The position numbers and the translations under genes are program-made. This document shows, piece by piece, positions 21,640 to 30,907 of a stretch of 64,000 bases of DNA. A model generated the notes under the pieces. It saw only the letters and a program-made list of their open reading frames with translations. It was not told the DNA's origin and did not search any database. Position 1 is the first letter of the stretch; each line of letters begins with the position of its first letter. Origin of the DNA: Coix lacryma-jobi var. lacryma-jobi (lineage: Eukaryota; Streptophyta; Magnoliopsida; Poales; Poaceae). The stretch is from assembly GCA_009763385.1 (NCBI GenBank), contig CM019823.1, positions 89,167,104 to 89,231,103 on the forward strand. The letters run 5' to 3'.

Positions 21640-24600
21640 TTTTAGATTGTCTTCATTTCCCAAGTGGCATCTCGTTCATCTTGCTCACTCCAAGACACTT
21701 TATATTGCTTTACTATTCTCCCGCGATTATTCTTTCTTTTTCATCAAGCACCCGATCCACTGAGTAGGTGAGATCGGATTGCAACTTGATATTGGCTGGT
21801 TGTACCTCTTCTTCTGGAACACGAAGACATTTCTTTAATTGTGACACGTGGAATACTGGGAATATAGCCTTCAAATGTTCAGGTAGCTGTAGCTGATAAG
21901 CTACTTCTCCCCTCCTTTCCACGATCCTGTAAGGTCCCACAAATCTTGGCGCCAACTTCCTTTTCACGCCAAAGCGTCTGACACCTTTCATGGGTGACAC
22001 TTTCAGATACACATAATTGCCTTCATTGAATTCAAGCGGTTTCCTCCTCTTGTCTGCATAGCTCTTTTGTCGAGACTGTGCAGCTGCTATATGTTGTTGA
22101 ATTATTCTAACTTGTTCTTCTGCTTCGTTAACAAAGTCAATTCCGTAGTAGCGACGTTCTCCTGATTCAACCCAATTCACCGATGTCCTGCACCTTCTAC
22201 CATAAAGAGCTTCAAAAGGTTCCATCTGTATGCTTTCTTGATAACTATTGTTATATGCAAATTTAGCTAAAGGTAACCATTTTTCCCAAGATCCTTTTGC
22301 TGAAATCACACAAGCTTTTAACATGTCCTCCAAAACTTGATTCACTCTTTCATTTTGTCCCGATGTTTGGGGATGATAGGCAGAGCTACGGATTAGCTTT
22401 GTGCCTAATTCCTTCTGTAATTTCTCCCAAAACGGTGCAGTAAACTGCGATCCACGATCTGAAACTATAACCTTGGGTATACCATGTAGTCGAACAATTT
22501 GATTGATATAAAATCTCCGCATAGTCCGGTGCTCGATAACAGGTTTTAACTGGAATGAAATGAGCGGTCTTGGTAAGACGATCAACTATCACCCAAATTG
22601 AGTCATTTCCTTTTTGGGTGGTTGGCAAACCGGTGATGAAATCCATACCCACTTCTTCCCATTTCCACTCGGGTATTGGTAACGGTTGAAGTGTTCCGGG
22701 TGGCTTCAGGTGAATAGCTTTTACTCGACAACACGTGTCGCATCTGGCTACATATGCGGTAATCTCTTTCTTCATTTTGGTCCACCAAAACCTCGGACGC
22801 AAATCTTGATACATCTTAGTGCTTCCAGGATGAATAGATAACTTGGATAAATGAGCTTCATCCATGATCCGGTTTTTGAGTTCTCTATTCTTAGGCACTA
22901 CTAAACGCTTGTCAAACCATAACACTCCTTTATCATCAACCCGAAAATGTTTTACTGGTTCAGTTGCGGTCTTCAGCCTTTCCTTGATATGATAAATTCC
23001 CTTGTCTATTTTCTGCCCTTCAAGAATCTGATCAACTAGGGTGCCTTGCAGCATGATATTTTGCAGAATTACAGGGTGTACGAGACTAAACTCGTCTTCT
23101 GGTTGTAACCTCAAATTATTGCAGTGTGATTTCTGGCTCAAAGCGTCGGCAACCACATTTGCCTTTCCTGGATGATAATGTATCTGCAGATTGTAATCCT
23201 TGATCAGTTCAAGCCATCTTCTTTGCCTCATATTCAATTCAGGTTGAGTGAAGATATACTTGAGACTCTTGTGATCAGTGTACACGTTACAGACGTTACC
23301 AAGCAGATAATGTCTCCAGATTTTTAGAGCGTGCACCACAGCGGCTAACTCTAAATCATGTGTAGGATAGTTAACCTCATGTTTCCTCAATTGGCGTGAA
23401 GCATAAGCAATCACTCTGCCTTCTTGCATAAGAACACAACCTAACCCAACCTTCGATGCATCACAAAAGACATCAAAAGGCTTCTCAATATCTGGTTGAG
23501 CTAAGACAGGAGCAGTGGTCAATAGTTTCCGCAAGGTACGTAAAGCTATTTCACACCCTTCTGTCCATTCAAACTTATGATCCTTCTGGAGCAAGCTTGT
23601 CATTGGTTTTGCAATCTTAGAAAAGTCGGGAATGAAACGACGATAGTATCCTGCTAATCCAAGAAAACTCCGAATCTCACCAACTGAAGTAGGAGCTTTC
23701 CAATCCATCACTTCTTGTACCTTACTGGGGTCCACAGAAATTCCTTCTTCTGACAGAATATGACCAAGAAGTTGCACTTGCTTCAACCAAAACTCACATT
23801 TGCTAAACTTAGCATAAAGTTTATGTTCTTGGAGCCTCGTCAAAACAACCCTCAAATGCTCCGCATGATCGTCCGGGTTCTCAGAGTATACTAGAATGTC
23901 ATCAATGAACACCCACTACAAACTTATCCAATTCTGGCATAAATACTGAATTCATCAAACTCATGAGTATGCTGGGGCATTTGTCAATCCAAAGACATGA
24001 CAAGATACTCGTATAAACCATATCTGTCGAAAAAGCAATCTTTGGGATATCTTGCGGTCGGATTCTGATCTGGTGATAACCTGATCTCAAATCAATCTTG
24101 GAAAACACCTTAGCTCTGGATAACTGGTCAGACAGAATATCTATTCGTGGCAAAGATACTTGTTCTTGACAGTCACGCATTGAGCGGCGATAATCCACAC
24201 ACATACGTAGTGACTTATCCTTCTTCTTGACGAACAACGCTGGGCAACCCCACTCGGATATACTAGGTTGAATGAAGCCTTTGTCCAAAAGTTCCTTAAT
24301 CTGAGTTTTAAGTTCGGCTAGCTCGTTGGGCGGCATGTGGTAAGGTCTTCTAGAGATTGGTGCAGTTCCAGGTAACAACTCAATTGCAAATTCCACTGCC
24401 TGCTTGGGTGGTAATCCTGGTAATTCATCTGGGAAAAACTCCGGGAAATCTCGGACAACTGGGATTTTGGACAGGTCTTCTATAGATAAAGTGCAAGATA
24501 AATCAACAAAGTCAGCACCCCGGGGAAGAGAGATGCGCAACTTGGTATTCGTCCTTCCATCAGATAAGGTAAGAACCCTATTTGCAGTGTCTAACACCGC

Positions 24601-25021
24601 ATTCCACATACTACATCCAACTCATTCCTAGGACTACATCCATACTTAGTCCTGGCGAAACTACTAAGTTAGCTCCGAATTTGTGCCCTCCAATGTTGAT
24701 GGTTGCATTACAAACCATCTGCCTAGATAACACGCTACTCCCTACGGAGCTTACGTGAAACCCATAATCCATTTTAGACACCTCTTGATTATGTCTTTGT
24801 GCAAATGCTTTGCTCATAAATGAATGTGATGATCCAGTATCAAATAAAACAACTGCAGGATGATGGTTAATAAGACACATACCGGCAGTCACGGGCTCTC
24901 CGGCACGAGCTTCTTCAGCGGTCATGTTGTGCAGACGTGCGGGGTAGTTAGCTTGTTGCTTCTTCGGGTGAGGACAATATCTGCGAAGTGCCCCTCTTGG
25001 TTGCAATTGTAACAGGGTCAC
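21640..25021 (-). pseudogene. pol: Gypsy-1 pol: protease, RT, RNase H, integrase, chromodomain, broken
   Basis: Order on the minus strand: retropepsin (25021-24611; LFDTGSSHSF active site), reverse transcriptase (24609 to about 23700; FIDDILVYS, the xxDD site), RNase H (about 23500-23100; DASKVGLGCVL, DLELAAVVHAL, TDHKSL), integrase (about 22900-21900; H2C2 finger with CDTC, then D in GMDFITGLP, D in VSDRGSQF, E in SGQNERVNQ). The C-terminus carries a chromodomain remnant (YKVSWSEQDERDATWE, 21660-21715). Frameshifts occur near 23905, near 22480 and twice in the chromodomain, and the protease-RT junction is closed by stops. Family assignment is firm; the copy is inactive. Confidence 0.85.
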
Positions 25022-25964
25022 CGAACCAAAGGTTTCTCTCCTATTGAGCTGCCCTGACCTCCATGAGCTTGGGTAGCAACTATCTTGTATGGCCTTTGAT
25101 TGCGCTGAGCTTGCGACTGACTTTTCTTTTGCGGCGGCCTGAAACGTGCCCCCAGCGCTCGTGGTCGATACTTGGTACGTTGAGCTGGTGGTCCCCTAGG
25201 TTGAGATGGTCCTGATTCAAAGGTCCTCTTCAGGGCCTTACTTGCAGCATGCTTATTGTTATGATTCTCTTGGATCAAGCAATCACTGATAAAGTCATTT
25301 AAAACGGTACAAGAAGATGTAACCACTGACTTTCCCATTTTGGTGTTCAAACCTCTCTTGAAACTAGCAATCTTTTTAGCATCTGTGTCACGAAGTCTGG
25401 AGCATAACGTGACAAAGAGTTAAACAGGTGATGGTACTCAGTAACAGATCGAGTCCCTTGTGTCAAGCTCATGAATTCTGCCACTTTCATCTGAGTCAGG
25501 CCTGGCGGATATAGTGGCCCTCGAACAGCTTCAGTGAACATCCTCCAGGTGACAGGAACGTTGGCAGAATAGGTGGTGCGGTGATGCCCCCACCAAATCC
25601 TGGCTGGCCGTTGCAGCTGGTGTGCAGCATATTTCTACTTGAGCTCCTCTGTGAGCCTTAGCAAACGAAACTTTTGTTCCATGGTATGCAGCCATTCTTC
25701 TGCCTCTAAAGGTTCAGTAGCTTCCTTGAAGATGGGTGGCCTAGTATCCAAGAAATCCCTGAAAGAACTATACTGATTTGGCTCGGGACGCGGTTGACCG
25801 TGCGCCAAATTCTCACGCAGTAAAGCTTCAATATTGCGCTGGCTTCCCAGGAATTGGGCGAAAAGCTGCTCGGGAGTGGCTGATGGAGGAGGTGGTGGAT
25901 CGCGGTTGTCTCTGGGGTCCTCATTTCCACCACTACCGCCAGCTCCACTACGAGTTGTCGTCAT
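25018..25964 (-). pseudogene. gag: Gypsy-1 gag, broken
   Basis: The ATG at 25964 gives MTTTRSGAGGSGGNEDPRDN and a poly-proline stretch, a typical Tekay-type gag start. Then come FKEATEPLEAEEWLHTMEQKF, a stop at 25635-25637, and (after it) HQLQRPARIWWGHHRTT and the capsid segment PPGLTQMKVAEFMSLTQGTRSVTEYHHLFNSLSRYAPDF. A frameshift near 25350 leads to a basic linker, and the zinc knuckle is split by another shift at about 25021: CYNCNQEGHF in one frame, YCPHPKK in the next. The ATG sits directly behind GTGCAG, a splice-acceptor-like triplet context. Confidence 0.85.
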
Positions 25965-26403
25965 CTGCACGTATTCATAGCAAGTGATCAATAGGCGGAG
26001 CTGCAATTATTGTAGAGAACAATAGATCATGACAACTGAATTCATTCGGAAAACGAATTCACCAAACAATCACAGAGGCATAATAAATTTCAATCCACAT
26101 CGCAGCATCACATAATAAGATCGCTTAATACACAACATGCAAAAGCCAACATAAACATCCATAGTTTTGCCCATACATATGGGACTTTCCAAGGTCTCAC
26201 ACCAGGTGCACATAAGAGTTCACTACTCATGCTTACATCCAGCCCATAACAAAAGCAAAAGATCGGGCTTGCCAACATACATAAAAGATCACTAAGCTCT
26301 AAGCATATGATCTAGACTACTCTCTAGCGATGTCACCATCGTCACCACCCTCACTAGACACATCTGAAGAACCACTAGAAGAGCTACTCGGATTCGGGTC
26401 CTC
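25965..26403 (-). other. Spacer between the extra ORF and gag, intron-like
   Basis: Read on the minus strand, the stop at 26404-26406 is followed by an in-frame serine-rich, acidic tail (PNPSSSSSGSSDVSSEGGDD) with a second stop at about 26320. T-rich sequence then ends in a strong acceptor-like site (ATAATTGCAG, 26010-26001), 36 bases before the gag ATG. This suggests that gag could be translated from a spliced RNA. No transcript evidence is available. Confidence 0.4.
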
Positions 26404-27323
26404 CTATGGAAAGATGGGATTCCTCTCATTCTCCCTGCGATGGATCTCCTTGTGCAGACGGTCATTGTAGTCCTGCAGGTGGTGAAGTTGCAACTCTAGG
26501 TCTCCCACTCGCAACCTCAACAGCCTGTTCTCCTCTGAAGCGTGTATGCCCTCAAGGCAAACACCTCGAAGTGACTCCTCGGTCTCCCTCATGATCAAGG
26601 CCAAGAAGGTAGCAGACTCCTGCTGAATGTTGAGCTGATGAGCGGTCTTCTGCTCTCTCTGAAGCGCCTGGTCCCTCTCCACAATCATGTGAGCCAGCTG
26701 TGTGGTGAGGAGGTCTATCTCTGTAGCATGCTCCCCCTGCCTGCGATGCTGTGCAGCCATCTCCTCACTAAGAATATGGTCCAGGTGATCATAGCTATGC
26801 GATAGGCATCCATAGGTAGCCATGAGTGCAGCCATAGCACTCCCGGCTGGTCCGGCACAATGCTCCCTCTCAAACGAACTGGCCTCAAGAACGACGGCTC
26901 CTGGCTGACGCCACACTGACTGATAAGGATCTGCTGTCGGGAAGATGCTGGCTGTAGCCTGGGCAACCACCTCCGGATGGTCCTCCATAATATCCCGGAG
27001 AACGGTGTAAGCAACTCTGTTGGCTCCATCCCATGGGGTCCTCCCCTGCAACGCGAACACCCGGCGGCACCAGACGTGATCCTGATCCTCACGGCTAGGC
27101 ACGTCAACCTCCACCGTGTACACATGGCGATCCTCATACATCTGCACGCGGTGCCAGTAGTACTGTGGCTCCTGGCCCTCCTGGTATCCCACCAAGTGCA
27201 ATGCCCTCCAAAGGATGGTAGGCATGCCGAACTCATCTAAGAAGTCCTCCGATCCTTCGGCGGTCCATGGTCCCAACATGTAATTAGGCCTCTTGCATCC
27301 GGTTGACTTACGAGATGTGCGCT
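26404..27323 (-). pseudogene. Gypsy-1 extra ORF upstream of gag, H3-tail-like N-terminus, split by Copia-2
   Basis: The frame enters from the right at 27323 reading KRTSRKSTGCKRP, and the first codons of the same gene are at 55101-55084 reading MARTKR, on the far side of the insertion. The duplicated GCGCT encodes the shared Lys-Arg junction. Against H3 residues 1-16, 12 positions agree, including R2, K4, R8, K9, S10, T11 and K14. Downstream there is no histone fold. Instead there is a mixed domain (FLDEFGMPTILWRALHLVGY, then YTVEVDVPSREDQDHVWCRR and TPWDGANRVAYTVLRDIMED, faintly like a dsRNA-binding motif) and a long C-terminal coiled coil (about 26620-26420). A stop at 26404-26406 precedes a short acidic tail. 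I do not recognise the family. Besides the insertion and this stop, the frame is open. Confidence 0.75.
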
Positions 27324-27743
27324 TGAAGGACCGAGAATGCAATAGAAAGGCGACCAGAGGGGGGGGGGGTGAATGGGAGCTCAAAAATTTCTCTCGAAAC
27401 TTTTGGCCTATTGTCCCCAAAATCAACCCCCGAAAGCTTCGATCGAAACCGTGATGCCCACGACCCTGGAAAGAGGGTGGATGATCCCTAGGATCACAGC
27501 GAGGCACCACAAAGCGATAGCAAACCAAACGCCAAAAGTACCGGCACAAGATTGACCCTCGAAAACCAAGTCCCGAATGTAGATAGACGACTACGTTGTG
27601 AAATCCCAAAATACCGATGCTAACAAGTAGCAAAGATACCTAGAGAGGTTCCTTGTTCAACTCTAAGGTCAAACGAGAGGTCTGAAAACCAAGCGGAGAA
27701 GTCGGGAGAGCAAACGCACTAAACCGGAGGCTTCAGCTGATTT

Positions 27744-28003
27744 GCGGACTGTCCGGCCCTGAGGTCCCGGACAGTCCGCACCTGGCCGGATTGTCCGCGG
27801 TTCACTGGCGGACTGTCCGCCGGCGGAAGACGCAAAACAACAGTGTTGCTGAAGTCCCCTGGACTGATCCCGGACTGTCCACGACCCACAACTGTGGACT
27901 GTCCGCCGGTCACGAAAAGTCAAATCGGCCGAAGAACACAGCCACTGACTCGGCTGATCCCCGACTCGCGAACTGTCTGCGCCCCCAGTGGCGGACTGTC
28001 CGC
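27744..28003. repeat. CGGACTGTCCG palindrome array in the Copia-2 LTR
   Basis: About eight copies of CGGACTGTCCG or close variants (near 27744, 27767, 27786, 27808, 27870, 27895, 27968 and 27991), irregularly spaced. The other LTR has the same array at about 51341-51595 with one or two copies changed. Copia-3 has a different repeat at the same place. Confidence 0.85.
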
Positions 28004-28793
28004 GGATGAACAGAGATGGCGATTCAGTCACCCCTCTCACGAATCCTCTCGAATCCAAAACAAAACTCAATCCCACGTTCCCAAACTTGGAGAAGATGAT
28101 CACGAGGTAGTTAAGAGACTATCCCCAAGAAATCATCCGCCCAAATCAACTCAAACACCGGGAAATCGAAAGGGGAGGAGTATGAACGAAAAGCGCCACG
28201 AAAACAAAATCAACTCGATCTACTTGTTCGTGAGGAGTTAGATGAATTCCTTCGGTGGAAATGATCTCCTCACTATAAAGAACAAGTTGATTCAAATGGA
28301 TTTCGCAAAGACGCAGTAGAGAGGGAGATCGACGCACAAATGAGGAAACGGAGAAAGAAGAACGCGAAGAACACGAATCAAAACGCGAATCAACACATCG
28401 ATCTGCAACTGTGTGGCTACCACACGCTACAACAGTGAGGTTACGGCCTCACTTCCACAATATCTCCAGTACATAGAGGTATGGTTCTCTGCGGATCTCA
28501 GCTAGCTACAGCAGGGGATTGGGAGGGCAGGAAACCCTAGAAGCAAAGAGCAAATAACTGAGATAAAATGGGAGGAGGGTGTCTCCCTCTACTTATCCTA
28601 ATTCTATTTCCTACTCTACCCCTCCCTAATTACAGAGCGAACCAGCTAAACCCTAGGGTTATTCTGGACCAACTCGATGGTAGGTGGATCCGACGGCCAC
28701 GCCCTCACAACTGGTAGCGTTGCCTCGACGCAACCTCACCGATTGCCGCCACGTGCCGCCACCGCTCCACTCATCCTTTTCACGGACTTCACC

Positions 28794-29018
28794 CCCGGTT
28801 TTGAGGCCCAAACCGGGAAACCAGACTTCACGACCAACCCCCGGTTTTGAGGCCCAAACCAGGAAACCAGCTGCCTATCGCCTGAGTTTTGTGGCCCAAA
28901 CTCATAAACCCGCCAGCACCCAGGTTTTGAGGCCCAAACCTGGAAACCGTCCTCAGCTCGAGTTTTGTGGCCCAAACTCGGAAACCATCAGTGCCCAAGT
29001 TTTGAGGCCCAAACCTGG
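28794..29018. repeat. Six-unit hairpin array in the Copia-2 LTR
   Basis: Units at 28794-28817, 28840-28863, 28883-28904, 28920-28943, 28959-28980 and 28995-29018. Each is an inverted repeat around an 8-base loop, TGAGGCCC or TGTGGCCC: stems CCCGGTTT/AAACCGGG, TGAGTTT/AAACTCA, CCAGGTTT/AAACCTGG, CGAGTTT/AAACTCG. Two units have one stem mismatch. Equivalent arrays are at about 52374-52610 (Copia-2 other LTR) and 61400-61626 (Copia-3). Confidence 0.9.
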
Positions 29019-29406
29019 AAACCGTCCACCCGATGGTTTTTCTCTGGCTCTACCACCAAACCGAAGCTGTAGAGGGGATGCACCGCCCGTGCACCCCGTC
29101 CACCGACACGTGTCCCCAGGTCCTCGACCCGAGCAACACCGTGCCGCAAGTCTCGCTCGTCGCTGTCCCAGGCTGCCAGCCACCACAGCTGATCCTCAGG
29201 CCACCGGTCCCTCAGTCCAAGCCTCACGTTCGCCCTTCGCCACTCTCGGTCCCGCGGCACGGCACGTCTCTACTTGACCTTCACCTTGCCTCTGATCACT
29301 GTATCCGTGCTCGACACCTGCACAACACAAGCCAAAGAACATGCGCATTATCCGAGTTGACAATCACTCATCACTCAGAGACTCGGCATACACCCATGTA
29401 TCCGCA

Positions 29407-30907
29407 ATCTCCCCCTTGATGAGTGCATTGTCAACTACCAACACAAATCATAATAGAAGGAAGGAAGGAAAGGAGAAAGAGAGAAAACTCGACCAAATCA
29501 CCCAAAAGCATAGCAAAGCCGAAGAAAGTCAAATGGAGAGAGCAGAACAACTTGGTTCCCAAAGACATGGGCAACGGCTCGACGCAACCAAGCAAAGCAA
29601 AGCTAGCCCTCAAGAAGAGGTAGAACAGGCTCAACACCGCTAGCAAATACCAATTGAAAAATCAAAGCAAAATGCTAGTCCCTCAAGATAGAGGCACAGA
29701 GGCTCAACACAACTAGCAAGAAAGCTCGATACCAAAACCTTACGGGCAACAAGAAACAAGCTCCCTTATGCATGGTGCACACAACCGATTCTTCTCCCCC
29801 TTAGTTGAACATGGGAGGCATGATTTGTCCAAATTCTCCCCTTAGTTGAAAATGCACCATCAAGTAAAATCTCTCCCCCTAGAAAATGCACCATCAAAAA
29901 GTGCCAACAAGAGAATTTCTCCCACTTCCCAAAATGCATATGAGTCAAAATGCAAGTTAGCTGCTTCAAGAATATAGTCAAGAGAATGTAGAGATGCTCT
30001 ACATAGTATAAGTCCAATGACGCAACTGAAGCACACATGCTAGCAAAGGCTAAAACTGATCACCAATTACGAAATATGAACATGTGAGCAAAGTGAGCAA
30101 TTTTAGCCAAAAAGGATTCACCATCAAAATAGCACTACACATGTATAGACAGGAAAACAGCAAGTGCTAATCATGTATACAAGGTGAACTACCCCTAGCA
30201 AAGTTCAAACATCATGCTATAGAATGAAGCATAACTTGTGATTTCAAAATTAGATCGGAGTTGCAGCGGTGAAATATCACAAGTTCAGAATTTAGCATGT
30301 GATTGCGAGAGGTTGAAAGCTTGTCTTGCCTAACTTTTCAACTGTGCGAAGCCTATGCAGAAGCAATCAGAAGCTTAAAGCAACAATTTCGGTCATACAC
30401 TACATAGCTCAAGTTTAACTCAAAGTGCAATGAGAGACAGTCTCGATACTGTGATGTGTTGACAAGCAATCCCATCTCGATCTTTTCATTTCACTTAAAA
30501 AATTGGTTCAAATTTTATTGACAGAATATGAACATACCAAGCAAGTGAATGACTCAGAACTAAGACATAGCAACCTAGCATATATAAGAAGCACAAGTGA
30601 TTTCAACACATTCTACACATGCTAGTTGCACATCTCGATGGTGAACATTTTCAAGTTTTAAGTTCATTAACAAGTTCACTATATAAACAAGCTCATAGCA
30701 TGTATTAGTGATCAGAAAGAGCATAAGCTACAAGCATCAACATAAAGCATCGGAGCATACACTACACAGAGCATAGTCACATTCTAAAGATTATATACAT
30801 GAAGCTCAGAATGTAAACGCGTATGCAAAAAGACTAAACCAAAAGAAAAACAAGACAAACAAAAAATAGTCAGTTCATGATACAAAAAACCAAAATGTTT
30901 CCCCCAT
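29407..30907 (-). other. Copia-2 3' noncoding region
   Basis: 1.5 kb without a gene between the pol stop and the LTR. On the minus strand it has several polypurine-like tracts (TTAGTTGAACAT-type blocks preceded by AAGGGGGAGAAG near 29800-29890) and three hairpins: 29551-29592 (CTTGGTT/AACCAAG), 29602-29644 (GCTAGC/GCTAGC) and 29673-29718 (TGCTAGT/ACTAGCA), with loops like those of Copia-1. A second copy lies at 52995-55067. The site GATACCAAAACC near 29728 is the empty counterpart of the Cassandra insertion. Confidence 0.8.

Larger units (their letters stand above)
27324..29406 (-). repeat. Copia-2 3' LTR, 2.08 kb
   Basis: On the minus strand it starts TGCGGATACATGGG at 29406, after the tract AAGGGGGAGAT, and ends TCTCGGTCCTTCA at 27324. 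Its partner is 50929-52994. It carries a six-unit hairpin array (28794-29018) and a palindromic CGGACTGTCCG array (27744-28003). The many overlapping frames inside are not genes. Confidence 0.92.

Noticed and set aside
26404..27323. Histone H3 gene or pseudogene
   Set aside because: Only the first 16 residues resemble H3; the histone fold is missing and the gene lies upstream of gag in a retroelement.
27324..27633. Upstream extension of the H3-like ORF into the LTR
   Set aside because: The open frame continues by chance into the Copia-2 LTR; the true start is the ATG at 55101 across the insertion.
28684..29277. 197-residue frame in the Copia-2 LTR with repeated EAQTRKP-like words
   Set aside because: The repeated words are the translation of the hairpin array; the frame is not kept in the partner LTR.
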